The translations under genes were made by a program, and so were the position numbers. A stretch of DNA of 64,000 nt. Origin: Cytophagaceae bacterium (GTDB lineage Bacteria; Bacteroidota; Bacteroidia; Cytophagales; JAIYAX01). The notes beneath the pieces were generated by a model, which was given only the letters and a program-made list of their open reading frames with translations, ran no database searches and was not told where the DNA came from. The stretch lies in contig JAIYAX010000006.1 of NCBI GenBank assembly GCA_027488815.1, positions 160,185-224,184 on the forward strand, written 5' to 3'. The first letter of the stretch is position 1. Every line of letters starts with the position of its first letter. Shown here in pieces: positions 28,230-37,682 of the stretch.

Positions 28230-28237
28230 CAAAAGTA
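28230..28237 (-). promoter_or_regulatory. -7 element (TACTTTTG) of nadC
   Basis: An exact TAnnTTTG match on the minus strand, 4 bases before the GTG start of nadC. It would give a leaderless transcript; alternatively nadC is read from the DUF4783 transcript 35 bp upstream and the match is chance. Confidence 0.35.
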
Positions 28238-28260
28238 GAAAAAGGCTGTGGCTTTAAACC

Positions 28261-28662
28261 TTACTCTTTACTGAAATCGATCAAATCGACCAAATACCCG
28301 TTTCCTTTGGCCTGTTTGATGTACACGACGACCCTGAAGGACTTTTCCTGAGCAGTATACCGGCCTATAGCGTACTTCAACCCTTCTTTTGATGAGCCTT
28401 GATGAATGTATTCAAAATCGATCGGGCTGTTTCTTCTAAAAAAATCCTTCAACACAAACTCTGCCTGAACTTTGCTGTAGCTGCCCTTTTCACCGTCAAA
28501 AGTGACATCAACCATGTCATTAAAATACCTTGATAGATCTTTTGAATTTCCTGCTTTTAAGGCCAAACGGGTATGACTGATCACTTCGGCCTGTGAAAGT
28601 ACAGGGGCTGCAACAATTGCCTGTAAAAGGGCAGAGTAAACAAGCAGCGAAATCAATTTCAT
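28261..28662 (-). CDS. DUF4783 domain protein, exported
   Basis: 133 residues with a signal peptide (MKLISLLVYSALLQAIVAAPVLSQA) and a NTF2-like body (ISHTRLALKAGNSKDLSRYF, VDVTFDGEKGSYSKVQAEFVLKDFF, GRYTAQEKSFRVVVYIKQ), as in DUF4783 proteins. Function unknown. In Bacteroidota this family is often found beside nadC, as here (35 bp). Confidence 0.75.
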   Translation of the reverse strand: MKLISLLVYSALLQAIVAAPVLSQAEVISHTRLALKAGNSKDLSRYFNDMVDVTFDGEKGSYSKVQAEFVLKDFFRRNSPIDFEYIHQGSSKEGLKYAIGRYTAQEKSFRVVVYIKQAKGNGYLVDLIDFSKE

Positions 28663-28731
28663 AAGTGGGAAGCCTCAGAAATGATGCCAAAAAAAGAAAT
28701 AAGCGGCAGAAGATCAATATGAGTGGGTGCA

Positions 28732-28769
28732 CAAGAAAAAAGCCGGAATGAAAATCAAACCGGCTTTCC
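28732..28769 (-). terminator. Terminator after the PAS histidine kinase gene
   Basis: Minus-strand stem AAAGCCGG/CCGGCTTT with a 13-nt loop followed by TTTTTTCTTG. It sits about 100 bases after the kinase stop and before the DUF4783 start, separating the two units. The remainder of 28663-28868 shows nothing else clear. Confidence 0.75.
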
Positions 28770-28868
28770 GTTACACTTAACCTAACCAATCAACTAATTA
28801 AGCAATGACACTGCTTAATATCGTAATGTAACGAATAATTTTACTTCTTGTTTCACTCTTCGAAAAAT

Positions 28869-31235
28869 TTAAGAAAACGAGGTGGAGTTTTCATGCTGTA
28901 AAATCTTGGGCAAGAAGATGTTAAATTCTGTACCGCTGTTGAGTTCACTTTGTACCTCTATCTGCCCATTTAGCTTTTCCACAGCATTTTTCACCAGATA
29001 AAGGCCGAGCCCTGAGCCTGTTGACTGGTCGCTAGCCCTGAAAAACATGTTGAAAATTTTATCCAGATATTTCTCGTTGATCCCTATTCCGTTGTCTGAA
29101 ACAGTGATCTGTATACCCTGCTCGCTTGACCTGATACGTACGAAAACCTCCGGCTGCTGTGACTTGGGGTTTGCATATTTGTAAGCATTTGAAATGAGGT
29201 TATTCAGGATAATCGACATCCGCATCTGATCAGAATAGAAAGGCTGCTTTAACTCGTTGAGCAGGTGCAGACGAAAATTGAAATTGCTGTTTTGATTGAT
29301 AAAGCGGATGTTGTTCTGCGCCTCGTCGACGATCTCATTGAAGTTAATTTCGGTGAGCTCCAACTCTCGTCGATCATTTCTGGAGTAATGTATGAGGTCG
29401 TGCAAGAACTTATCCAGCTTGAGTACGCTTTTTTCAATTAAATCCAGGTACTGGGATGCATTTCCCTCTTTGTCCATCTTGCTCAGGTTAAGAAGGCCTA
29501 AAATGGAAAGCAATGGCGCCCTCAAATCGTGAGATGCTTTGTAAACAAAATTGTCAAGCTCAAAATTGACCTTGCGTAAGGCATCTTCGGTATGTCTGCG
29601 TTGGGTGATGTTATGAAGGTTGACCACAATCCCTTCGACAAGCTCGTCATAGAGCATGTTGGAAATGGCAGCATCAAAATAGATGACTTCTCCATTAAGG
29701 TGTCTGATCTTGATTTCTTTGATAAAGTTTTGATCCTGAGCGCCACCCATTCGGGCTTTACGCTGAACCGCTTCATTCAAAACCTGCTGGTACTCGGTAC
29801 TTACAAACTCAAATATGGAATGACCCACTACTTGTGAAGGGTTAATGCCAAGATTACGCTCCACACTTTCAGAAATGAATTTGACGGCATAATTACGGTC
29901 AAGTACTGCTACAATATCATAGCTTTTGTTGATCAGTGAACGAAACTTGCGCTCACTGTTCAGGATGAGCTGCTCAAGCTCCTTTCGGGCAGTTATATCC
30001 CTGATGATCCCATAGATAAACTTGCCTTCGATGATCTTGGCGTTCATTTCCACAATGAACCTAGAGTGGTCCTTTCGAATGAACATACGCTCGAAGCTTA
30101 GCCCTCCCTTTTCAATCAATGCACTTAGGTAGAGAGGCTTTTTATTCAAATCATCAGGATCAATGATCTTTTTAAGGTCCAGGCCGATAAACTCTGATCG
30201 AGGATAGCCGAACATCTCCAGAGTGCGTTGGTTGGCATCAAGCACATTACCATTAAGATCGGCAAGGAAAATTCCATCAAGAGCTTCCTCCATCAAGGTC
30301 CTGTACTTGACCTCTTCAATTTCTCTTTGTTGCTCGGCACGCTTCTGTCGGGTGATGTCGGCTATACGAAGATAAATGCAGGAGCGATCCTCTGCCTTGA
30401 TCATTTTGGAACCAAAATCACCCCAATACTGCTCTCCTTTCAAATTGCTGAACTGAAACTCTCCGGTGAAGCTCCCTTTGTTGATTACGTCACTGAAAAT
30501 CTGCTCAAGATTGATTTCATAAAAATCCCGATCGATAAACTCAATCAGACTCTTTCCGAGCACTTTTAATTTATCCTCCTCACCGAGCATCACGAGTGCT
30601 TTTAAATTACACTCGATGATTTCCTCTTTTTGCAAATCAATCAACAGGATGGCATCGTAGCTATCATCAAAAATGGAGTTTTGAATGGCACTATGGCTTC
30701 TCAAATACTCCAGATAGTTGGAACGAACTTTTAAAAACAAAAAGTTAGCAGCTGCAATACTCAAAACCAATAAGTAAGCTTGCGTGGCCGAAACAAGAGG
30801 CACTTTTACATTTAGAACGACCACAAGCATACCAATGAGGATGTAGCCAAAGTAGGCTAGCATTTCATTAAGCTTGGTCAGGAAAAAGCTGGAGTAGACC
30901 ATTACCAGACAGAGCACCAGCAATGTTGGGATGTTGAGCTTGTTGATGTAGTTTAAAATGATCAGATGACTGGCGGAGACCAGCAAAATCAACATCACGA
31001 AGGTGTTGGTGAGTTTTTTAATCTTTTCGCTTATCCATATCCCAATAGCCAAAAACAAGCAAACTCCAAGGATGAAATAAGGTACCACATTGGTTGCAAA
31101 CAGCTCCGGATGCATAAACCACAAAAGCTGGCTACCGGCAAAATAGCTGATGCCTGTCACCCCCACGAGCACACTAAAGTTCCAATAGCTCTGCCTGGGC
31201 TTTTGCTCAGATGATACAGCAAAAAAATCGAACAT
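28869..31235 (-). CDS. Membrane sensor histidine kinase with three PAS domains
   Basis: 788 residues. About six N-terminal transmembrane helices (residues 15-170), then PAS 1 (SIFDDSYDAILLIDL...), PAS 2 (LMEEALDGIFLADLNGNVLDANQ) and PAS 3 (SLINKSYDIVAVLDRNYAVKFIS), each ending in a DIT-type motif. HisKA with ASHDLRAPLLSILGLLNLSK (His near residue 568), then HATPase boxes IILNNLISNAYKYA, VSDNGIGI, and GSGLGLYLVKNAVEKLNG. No receiver domain and no adjacent receiver-only gene, so the partner is unknown. Oriented behind the LytS/LytTR pair with 125 bp between. Confidence 0.9.
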   Translation of the reverse strand: MFDFFAVSSEQKPRQSYWNFSVLVGVTGISYFAGSQLLWFMHPELFATNVVPYFILGVCLFLAIGIWISEKIKKLTNTFVMLILLVSASHLIILNYINKLNIPTLLVLCLVMVYSSFFLTKLNEMLAYFGYILIGMLVVVLNVKVPLVSATQAYLLVLSIAAANFLFLKVRSNYLEYLRSHSAIQNSIFDDSYDAILLIDLQKEEIIECNLKALVMLGEEDKLKVLGKSLIEFIDRDFYEINLEQIFSDVINKGSFTGEFQFSNLKGEQYWGDFGSKMIKAEDRSCIYLRIADITRQKRAEQQREIEEVKYRTLMEEALDGIFLADLNGNVLDANQRTLEMFGYPRSEFIGLDLKKIIDPDDLNKKPLYLSALIEKGGLSFERMFIRKDHSRFIVEMNAKIIEGKFIYGIIRDITARKELEQLILNSERKFRSLINKSYDIVAVLDRNYAVKFISESVERNLGINPSQVVGHSIFEFVSTEYQQVLNEAVQRKARMGGAQDQNFIKEIKIRHLNGEVIYFDAAISNMLYDELVEGIVVNLHNITQRRHTEDALRKVNFELDNFVYKASHDLRAPLLSILGLLNLSKMDKEGNASQYLDLIEKSVLKLDKFLHDLIHYSRNDRRELELTEINFNEIVDEAQNNIRFINQNSNFNFRLHLLNELKQPFYSDQMRMSIILNNLISNAYKYANPKSQQPEVFVRIRSSEQGIQITVSDNGIGINEKYLDKIFNMFFRASDQSTGSGLGLYLVKNAVEKLNGQIEVQSELNSGTEFNIFLPKILQHENSTSFS

Positions 31236-31360
31236 TGTTGCTCTTTAAGTTAGAGGTGAACAAAAGAAAGACATAAATCAGCCCCAATATAGTGAGCTCA
31301 ATTTAAAAACAAACAAACGTTAGCTTGTCTGAAAACTGTAATGAGTTGATGATCTGTGGC

Positions 31361-32116
31361 TTATTTATTCAGCCATTCTTTAAAGCCTGAGACTCGTTCC
31401 CGACTCACGATCACTTCCTCTCCCGGACTGGGTTTGAGTTCAAGTTTTAGGCGGCTGTTAAAGTAGCTGTGTATCTTAAGCAGGCTCTTGTAGTTGATCA
31501 ACATTTTCCGGTTAACCCTGAAAAAATCGCTGGCTGAAAACCTGCTTTCCAATTGATCAAGGCTATCGTCGGTCAAATGTTTTGAGCCACTGCTTGTTAC
31601 AATCCATACATATTTATCCTCTGCAAGAGCATAGGCGACATCCTGCTCCTCAATGGGGAACCATTGTTCGCCGGATTTGATCAGTAGCCTGCTGATCCCA
31701 TGTTTTTGTGTATGTGACAAATACTCTTGTAAGAAACTGCGGTAATCAGGAACACCCTTCTTTTGGTGAAGGTATCGATCGATCGCCTCACGCAACAGTT
31801 TCTCTTCCACTGGCTTTAGCAAATAATCCAAGGCACTCACCCGAAAGGCCTGCAAAGCATAATCGTCATAAGCGGTGGTAAAAATCACCGGACAGCTTAG
31901 TTGCACCTGATTAAAAATCATAAAACTCAAGCCATCTGAAAGCTGAATATCCATGAAGATCAAATCAGGATGTCGGTTTGTTTTCAGCCAATCTATAGCC
32001 CCTTCGACACTATCAATAGGTCCCAGCAGTACTACATCGGGCAAATTATTCTCAATCAGGGCACTTAATCGCCTGGCTGCTGGCTTTTCATCTTCGATGA
32101 TGAGTACTTGTGTCAT
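31361..32116 (-). CDS. LytTR-family response regulator
   Basis: 251 residues: receiver (MTQVLIIEDEKPAARRLSAL, phospho-Asp in DLIFMDIQLSDG, TTAYDDYALQAFRV, YLLKPV) and C-terminal LytTR domain (RLLIKSGEQWFPIEEQDV, EDKYVWIV, FFRVNRKMLINYKSLLKI). Its ATG overlaps the kinase stop by 4 bases, so they are translationally coupled. The tight linkage to the TonB-dependent receptor gene upstream suggests, but does not prove, control of that receptor. Confidence 0.9.
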   Translation of the reverse strand: MTQVLIIEDEKPAARRLSALIENNLPDVVLLGPIDSVEGAIDWLKTNRHPDLIFMDIQLSDGLSFMIFNQVQLSCPVIFTTAYDDYALQAFRVSALDYLLKPVEEKLLREAIDRYLHQKKGVPDYRSFLQEYLSHTQKHGISRLLIKSGEQWFPIEEQDVAYALAEDKYVWIVTSSGSKHLTDDSLDQLESRFSASDFFRVNRKMLINYKSLLKIHSYFNSRLKLELKPSPGEEVIVSRERVSGFKEWLNK

Positions 32117-33141
32117 GAAAGTAAGGGAATGGTTACAGTAAACTCTTGATCATTTCTGTTGATTTTAAGTCCATTGACTCCCAGGTGTTGGTACCTGCTT
32201 TGTATGTTTTTAAGTCCTATTCCCGTTGAAGGTTCCACCATCAGTCGGGGTTGCAAATTGTTGCTCACCATCAATTGTTTGTCATCGAGTGACTTAATTT
32301 TGATTTTAAGGGGTTTAGTGTCTGAAATGATGTTGTGCTTGATGGCATTTTCCAGCAGCAATTGCATGGAGAGCGGAGGCAATTTGAGATACTTGTGCTG
32401 ATCACTTACCTCTATTTCCAGCTGAAGATTGTCTCCAAACCTGATTTTTTGAAGGAAAAAGTAAGAGTCAATGAACGCCAACTCAGTCGATAGGTCCACT
32501 AAGTTTTTATCCCGTTGCTCAAGCAGGTACCTATAGGTGTTTGACAGCTTCTGAACAAATTCAACAGACTGAACCGGATCTTCAGGAATGATGGTCGCAA
32601 GCGTATTGAGGCTGTTGAACAAAAAATGCGGACTGATTTGATTCTTTAAGCCCTGAAGCTGAATAGACAAGTTTTCTCTCTTGAGCTGCTCCGTTTCCTG
32701 CATGGCATTGCGCCACCTGATAAAGTATGCCCTTGCCTCATAAATGATGGTGATAATTCCGGTTGGGATCAGAGAGTGGTTTACCTTTTCTATCCAACTC
32801 TCACCATCGAAGCTACAGGTATGTAGCACATATACTTCAACTAATAGCATAAATGAAGCTATGAGTGTGGTAACTGTAATCGTAGCAACGGTCTGTACCA
32901 CGATACGTCGAAAGGTCTGCTCTACTCTTGGATAGTATTCATTGCAGATGATAAAAATCTTCCTGTTGGCCTCCCAGATCGTGACGGTATAGATTAATCC
33001 TATCAGAAAACCCAAAGGAAATGAAACTGTACTGCCTTCATCCGCTATGAAAATGATAGTAAGCAACAAGGCTACCAGCGGAATGCCGATAAGTCGTTGC
33101 TTTCTATCTTTAAATAAATCGTCTCCTTTGCTGAATTCCAT
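32113..33141 (-). CDS. LytS-type sensor histidine kinase
   Basis: 342 residues with four transmembrane helices (to about 130), coiled linker RNAMQETEQLKRENLSIQL, phospho-acceptor segment ISPHFLFNSLNTLATI (His near 174), and an ATPase with LLLENAIKHNI and GIGLKNIQSRY. Partner of the overlapping LytTR regulator. Upstream, a hairpin separates it from the TonB-dependent receptor gene. Confidence 0.88.
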   Translation of the reverse strand: MEFSKGDDLFKDRKQRLIGIPLVALLLTIIFIADEGSTVSFPLGFLIGLIYTVTIWEANRKIFIICNEYYPRVEQTFRRIVVQTVATITVTTLIASFMLLVEVYVLHTCSFDGESWIEKVNHSLIPTGIITIIYEARAYFIRWRNAMQETEQLKRENLSIQLQGLKNQISPHFLFNSLNTLATIIPEDPVQSVEFVQKLSNTYRYLLEQRDKNLVDLSTELAFIDSYFFLQKIRFGDNLQLEIEVSDQHKYLKLPPLSMQLLLENAIKHNIISDTKPLKIKIKSLDDKQLMVSNNLQPRLMVEPSTGIGLKNIQSRYQHLGVNGLKINRNDQEFTVTIPLLS

Positions 33142-33159
33142 TAGACTTGTTCAAATTGT

Positions 33160-33202
33160 CCTTTCTGCTGCCTGAAGAAAAGGCTTCCAGACAGCAGAAA
33201 GG
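33160..33202 (-). other. Long hairpin between receptor gene and two-component operon
   Basis: A perfect 11-bp stem CCTTTCTGCTG/CAGCAGAAAGG closes a 21-nt segment with further pairing (CTGAAG/CTTCCAG). It starts 6 bases after the TonB-dependent receptor stop and has no T-run on either strand, so it is more likely an mRNA stability or processing hairpin than a classical terminator. Confidence 0.5.
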
Positions 33203-33208
33203 TAATCA

Positions 33209-35599
33209 TTAGAAAGTGTACCGAACCATTGGTACCGGGAAAAACCCTTGCTGAAGATTGGTAACTACCTTGTTCAAGCCGGGATTGTAGTCACGGTTGA
33301 AGACATTCTGGTTATTGGTTACGTTTTGCAGATCAAGAGCCAGTTCAAGGGTGCTTGATTTCATTTCTTTTCGGTATGATATTTTCAGATCTGATCGGAA
33401 GTAAGGGGTTTGACGCTCTGTAAATGCCCGGTTGTCAAGAAAAACTGCCCTTCCCGCAAGACCACTTGCTTGCAGGTCAATTGGGGTGAGGTATCGGCCA
33501 CCGATCGTGGCTACTTTGAAATTGATTGCAAGAACATTGCCCTTTCTGCCAACTTTAAACTCTTTGCCAGCCAAAACATTAAGCACATAGCGGGTATTAA
33601 AGGCCGTGTTTCGTTCGACTCCATCGCTGCCCTTGTACTTTGACTCAAATACAGATCCGGTAATCAGGTAATAGAAACCTTTGCTAAAGTACCTCTCAAG
33701 GGTCAACTCCACTCCAAAATTAGTTCCTGTGCCTTTGTTGACCAGGCTGTCATTGTCAACCGGTGCAAAATCTGCCCCATTGTTGATCATGGCGAAAGAG
33801 GAGGCTCTCTGCTCTACCGGTATATCAAAAAGGTATTGATAGTAGGGCTCCATTTTTAATCTGGTGTTTTCTCCAATTCTGCGATCGGCAGTGAGCACCA
33901 CATGATGGCTCTTGGTAAACCTCATATCTCTGTTGGTTAACTGTCTTCCTACAGAAGTTTGTGTCTCTATGAAGTAATTGTAAACATTTTGTGCCTGACT
34001 ATGCAGACCATAGCCCAAGTTGAATGAAGTAAGCGGACTTGCATCGTATCGGAAGGCCAGTCTGGGCTCCACATAAAAGTCATTGTTAAAATCAAGATGC
34101 TGTGCATGCACCCCGGTAACCATTTGTACCTTTCGGCCAAAGCGGTGCTTCCACTGAAGATACGCCTGACTTAGCAGCATCTGGCCTTTGGAATTGACAA
34201 AGATAACTTCCTTGGTGCCTGCGTTCTCAAAATCACGGTTTTGCAGACTGTAATCGGTGAGGTCGGCAAAAATCCCCCCTGATAAGCTGTTTCGGGCATT
34301 GATCTTATGGTTGATACTCAGATGGGAGTTGAACACTTTGGTGTAAAAGGATGCAGAGCCATTTCTGTACTCTACTCGCTGATCCTTGCTTAGGGAATCA
34401 CCCCTGAACTCCTGACCTGTACTTGTATAACCCAGTGACAGATTTGCGGTGGTGTTTGCCCCAAGTTTGTGTTTGTAGCTCAGACCATTGATGGTATTGA
34501 AGTAGTTCACTTTGGTATTCGCATAGGGGTCATTGAGGTTGTCGACAGCTGTGGTGTCAACGTCTTTGCCCAGAAAATCGACACTGCTGTTTCCGTTGAG
34601 ACCGAAAATGGAAAGCTCGCCGTTCTTACCTATCGGGAAGAATAACTTATAGTTCAAATCCTGATAAAGTGGTACAGCACTTCCTGCAATGCTAAAACCC
34701 AGAGTTTTAAACACTCCTAAAGTAGAATAACGGTAGTTAACCAGATAAGTGGCTTTCTTTCCCTTGACAAAAGGCCCTTCTATTCCCCCTTCAAAGCCAT
34801 TAAAGCCTACTTGTCCCAGGTATTCTCTTTTGCTGTCATTACCCCTGCGAAGTCTCAGATCAAAAGCGGCAGCTGTTGCGTTACCATATTGTGGCGCAAA
34901 AGCTCCTGTGCTAAAGTCTGACTTGTCGATGTTGTTGGTATTGATGATGCTTACCGGGCCACCTGTACTTGTTAAGGTACCGAAGTGGTTCGGATTAGGA
35001 GCATTCAGGCCTTCAATTTGCCATAGTACACCCAAGGGAGAATTACCCCTTACAATGATATCATTTCTGGAGTCATTTCCTGGCACCACACCGGCGAAGT
35101 TTCCGGCCATTCGGGCAGGATCACCTAAGGCACCAGCGTATTTTTTTGTTTCATCCAGGTTGAATGACCGGGTGCTGACCAGCGACATTTCATTGTTGGT
35201 TTCTTTCTTGTCTTTGGTACGATCATACGAGACCACAACTTCGTTCAGTTGAGTGACCGCCTCAGAAATGCTTTGATTTAATATAGCCTCTTTTCCGGCA
35301 GTGATGATCACATCCGGAATGATGCGGTCTTCATAACCAATAAAGGAGATCTTGAGGGTATGCCGCCCGATTGGAACTCCCGTGATACGGAAATTGCCTT
35401 GAAGATCTGTAGAAGCTCCGATAATGGGGTCAACGGAAATAACCGTCACATTCACCCCGGGCAATGGAGCTTTTGAGCTTTCGTCCAGAACCTGCCCTCT
35501 GATGCTTTGGGTACTTTGTGCCTCTGCATTGGGAGAAGATATTGCCCAGCATAAGGCAAGCAAAGATGCGATGCTGATTTTCTTAAGATTAGTTTTCAT
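33209..35599 (-). CDS. TonB-dependent outer-membrane receptor with carboxypeptidase-regulatory N-domain
   Basis: 796 residues from ATG 35599 with signal peptide (KKISIASLLALCWAISSPNAEA). CarboxypepD_reg-like domain at about 30-115 (IRGQVLDESSKAPLPGVNVT, LKISFIGYEDRIIPDV), then a plug domain (NDIIVRGNSPLGVLWQIEGL, ISIINTNNID-like segment) and a 22-strand-type barrel ending in Phe (MVRYTF). Imports a large substrate across the outer membrane using TonB energy. No SusD partner gene is adjacent, so a carbohydrate SusCD role is unlikely; the substrate is unknown. Followed by the LytS/LytTR pair on the same strand. Confidence 0.85.
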   Translation of the reverse strand: MKTNLKKISIASLLALCWAISSPNAEAQSTQSIRGQVLDESSKAPLPGVNVTVISVDPIIGASTDLQGNFRITGVPIGRHTLKISFIGYEDRIIPDVIITAGKEAILNQSISEAVTQLNEVVVSYDRTKDKKETNNEMSLVSTRSFNLDETKKYAGALGDPARMAGNFAGVVPGNDSRNDIIVRGNSPLGVLWQIEGLNAPNPNHFGTLTSTGGPVSIINTNNIDKSDFSTGAFAPQYGNATAAAFDLRLRRGNDSKREYLGQVGFNGFEGGIEGPFVKGKKATYLVNYRYSTLGVFKTLGFSIAGSAVPLYQDLNYKLFFPIGKNGELSIFGLNGNSSVDFLGKDVDTTAVDNLNDPYANTKVNYFNTINGLSYKHKLGANTTANLSLGYTSTGQEFRGDSLSKDQRVEYRNGSASFYTKVFNSHLSINHKINARNSLSGGIFADLTDYSLQNRDFENAGTKEVIFVNSKGQMLLSQAYLQWKHRFGRKVQMVTGVHAQHLDFNNDFYVEPRLAFRYDASPLTSFNLGYGLHSQAQNVYNYFIETQTSVGRQLTNRDMRFTKSHHVVLTADRRIGENTRLKMEPYYQYLFDIPVEQRASSFAMINNGADFAPVDNDSLVNKGTGTNFGVELTLERYFSKGFYYLITGSVFESKYKGSDGVERNTAFNTRYVLNVLAGKEFKVGRKGNVLAINFKVATIGGRYLTPIDLQASGLAGRAVFLDNRAFTERQTPYFRSDLKISYRKEMKSSTLELALDLQNVTNNQNVFNRDYNPGLNKVVTNLQQGFFPVPMVRYTF

Positions 35600-35726
35600 G
35601 TTTTGTAGGGTCGCTTGAATTGTCGAGTACAAAATTGAACAAGCCTAATCAGCCGGGCAGGTTCTTTCCGACCATCTGCCAGTTAAGCCGGATGAGTTGT
35701 TAATCTCCTCCGAAAATCGTCTGCCA

Positions 35727-36281
35727 TCAAGCTCTGATACTCCGCAGTATTGCGTTCCTTATGGTCCAGAAATCTTCTTTGCCGTGAATTCTCGAGAGCT
35801 GAACAGCAGACATCAGGTTGGTCAAAATGAGGAGTGCCTGGGTACGTACAGGTTCGTTAAATTTGAAATCCCCTTTGGAGAGACCTGATTGCAATATCTC
35901 TTGTAAAAAATTGAGAAAGTCTTTGTTGTACCTTTTCAATTCTCTCTGGATATCAGGCTCAAGGGTGTTCCAGTCATTGAGCAAAGCACTTTGAACACAT
36001 ACGAGATGATCATCTTGCAGATCTGTAAAATGGTCAAGCAGGCTTCTAAGTTTATCGGACTCAGACAGGGCCTTGACTTTTTGTTTTAGAGAGTCGAGTT
36101 CCGAAATATTATACTGGATAATGGCAATGGCAAGGTCTTTTTTGAAAGGGAAGTGGTAGTGAATGGCAGCTGTTTTTACCCCTACTTGTCGGGCCATGTC
36201 ATGGTAGCTAAAGGCATTAAAGCCACGTTCTTTCAAATACTTATCACCGAGCTCTATCAGCTCTTTTTTGGTGTCTTTCAT
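35727..36281 (-). CDS. TetR/AcrR-family transcriptional regulator
   Basis: 184 residues. N-terminal HTH: ELGDKYLKERGFNAFSYHDM, ARQVGVKTAAIHYHFPFKKDLAIAII, the standard TetR recognition-helix arrangement. The ligand-binding C-terminal domain is divergent. It lies 56 bp downstream of the TlpA-like gene on the same strand and 127 bp before the receptor gene; either could be a target. No palindromic operator was identified with confidence. Confidence 0.85.
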   Translation of the reverse strand: MKDTKKELIELGDKYLKERGFNAFSYHDMARQVGVKTAAIHYHFPFKKDLAIAIIQYNISELDSLKQKVKALSESDKLRSLLDHFTDLQDDHLVCVQSALLNDWNTLEPDIQRELKRYNKDFLNFLQEILQSGLSKGDFKFNEPVRTQALLILTNLMSAVQLSRIHGKEDFWTIRNAILRSIRA

Positions 36282-36337
36282 AGTCGGTTTTGGTTCGAGA
36301 AGGATTGCCCTGTGTACGTTAAACGGCCATTAGGGTT

Positions 36338-36916
36338 TTAAAACTCGATTTTTACCTGGTTGGACAAGCCTCCATGTTCCTTTACAAACTTACTAATTTG
36401 ACTAAGGTTACCGGGGGAAGCGCCTACCAAAACTTTTGAAAGTTTACCATCCGGCAGGATGAGAAAATGAACCGGGATCGATTGGCCTTTCGCCTTCTGA
36501 TCCAGGTTGATAAGGTAGTCTTCCAGAGGCAGGTGCTCAAAAACAAGCGCATAGTCAAACTTAAAATCCGGCATATTGGCTTGTAAAACAGCAAGTTCTG
36601 ACTCCGGCTCTGAAGAATAGGCTAAAAACTGAATTTTTGAGGGGTTTGAGCCTGCCACCAACTGGTTAAGCTCCGGAATTTCCTCCAGACAAGGCCCGCA
36701 CCAGGTTGCCCAAAGATTGACAACCAATGCCTTCCCTTCAAGGCTTTGATCCCGTAGCTGATAGGGCAATAGCGCCTGAATTTCTTTGAGGTGGTTTTTC
36801 TCATTCAGGCTGCTTAAGCTTTTGTCTTCTTCGCTCTTGCTTAGGCTGCCTGATAAAAAGAGCAAGCCTGAACCAAATGCCAATAAACTGATTATCAATA
36901 TCAATATCCTCTTCAT
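36338..36916 (-). CDS. TlpA-like thioredoxin-fold protein, membrane anchored
   Basis: 192 residues. N-terminal signal/anchor (RILILIISLLAFGSGLLFL), then a thioredoxin fold with the active site ATWCGPCLEE and the cis-Pro region IPVHFLILPDG. Periplasmic thiol-disulfide reductase family. It is 4 bp after the ABC permease gene, so transcribed with that transporter; this context hints at a role in maturation or detoxification tied to the ABC system, not at cytochrome c biogenesis. Confidence 0.82.
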   Translation of the reverse strand: MKRILILIISLLAFGSGLLFLSGSLSKSEEDKSLSSLNEKNHLKEIQALLPYQLRDQSLEGKALVVNLWATWCGPCLEEIPELNQLVAGSNPSKIQFLAYSSEPESELAVLQANMPDFKFDYALVFEHLPLEDYLINLDQKAKGQSIPVHFLILPDGKLSKVLVGASPGNLSQISKFVKEHGGLSNQVKIEF

Positions 36917-36920
36917 ATCA

Positions 36921-37682
36921 CTAAAAATCAGATTTTTTAACCCTCATGTAAATGACCGCAAAAAGAACGAGATTGATCAGCACAAAAGACAAAAGGCCTT
37001 GCCATTCGGTGAACAAGGTGGTCTCTGAAACCATTCGTTTCGCAAACGTCGCCGGCAAAACATCATCAGCCACTATTGGCCATTCATACTTCTGACGGAA
37101 AAAGTCATTAGCAAGGTAAAGTATGCTTTCTCCAATCCTCAAGGCGATGTAAAGAAGTATGGCAATGCCCGTTTTGCGAACAAGCACCGCAATTAAGAGC
37201 GCATATAGCCCGTGAGAGAACAGATAAGGCCAAAGAAGAGGCAGTCTTGAGGCTAGAGTTAGCATGCCTTTGTTTATCGGCCATTGCTGAAGTAAAGCAC
37301 TGAATACCAGCCAGCTGATCAAAAGCAAAGCGATCACAATGAAGCTAAAGAGCATCAAAAACAAGATATGAGACTCAAAAAGCTCTTCTCTGCTATAACC
37401 GTTGATCAGCTTTTTGCGACCTACATTATGGGCGTATTCCCGGGTAGAAAGTATAATGACCATCACGATCATAAACAAATCTGATAAACCAAAAGAAACT
37501 GCCAGAAAGCTTTCAAACAAGGCCTTTTGCTTTTCAAACGGATCCGTAATCAAGACTGTGTTCATGCCCGTCAAATAAGCAAGCAGGCTGACAAGCAGCG
37601 CAAATAGTCCAAACCAAATGAGCGTGTTAACCCGATTGAGTTTGAACCATTCAATCTTTAGAAGTAACAATTGCCTGTTCAT
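36921..37682 (-). CDS. ABC-2 type transporter permease
   Basis: 253 residues with about six transmembrane helices (LIWFGLFALLVSLLAYLTG, FMIVMVIILSTREYA, LMLFSFIVIALLLISWLV, LLWPYLFSHGLYALLIAVLV and others). The EYAHNVGRKKLINGYSREEL cytoplasmic segment after helix 2 is the kind of loop that couples to the ATPase in ABC-2 exporters. The start overlaps the ATPase gene by 4 bases. Substrate unknown. Confidence 0.8.
   Translation of the reverse strand: MNRQLLLLKIEWFKLNRVNTLIWFGLFALLVSLLAYLTGMNTVLITDPFEKQKALFESFLAVSFGLSDLFMIVMVIILSTREYAHNVGRKKLINGYSREELFESHILFLMLFSFIVIALLLISWLVFSALLQQWPINKGMLTLASRLPLLWPYLFSHGLYALLIAVLVRKTGIAILLYIALRIGESILYLANDFFRQKYEWPIVADDVLPATFAKRMVSETTLFTEWQGLLSFVLINLVLFAVIYMRVKKSDF

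Noticed and set aside
33209-35599. SusC-like receptor of a polysaccharide utilisation locus
   Set aside because: No SusD gene or glycoside hydrolase is adjacent; called only as a TonB-dependent receptor.
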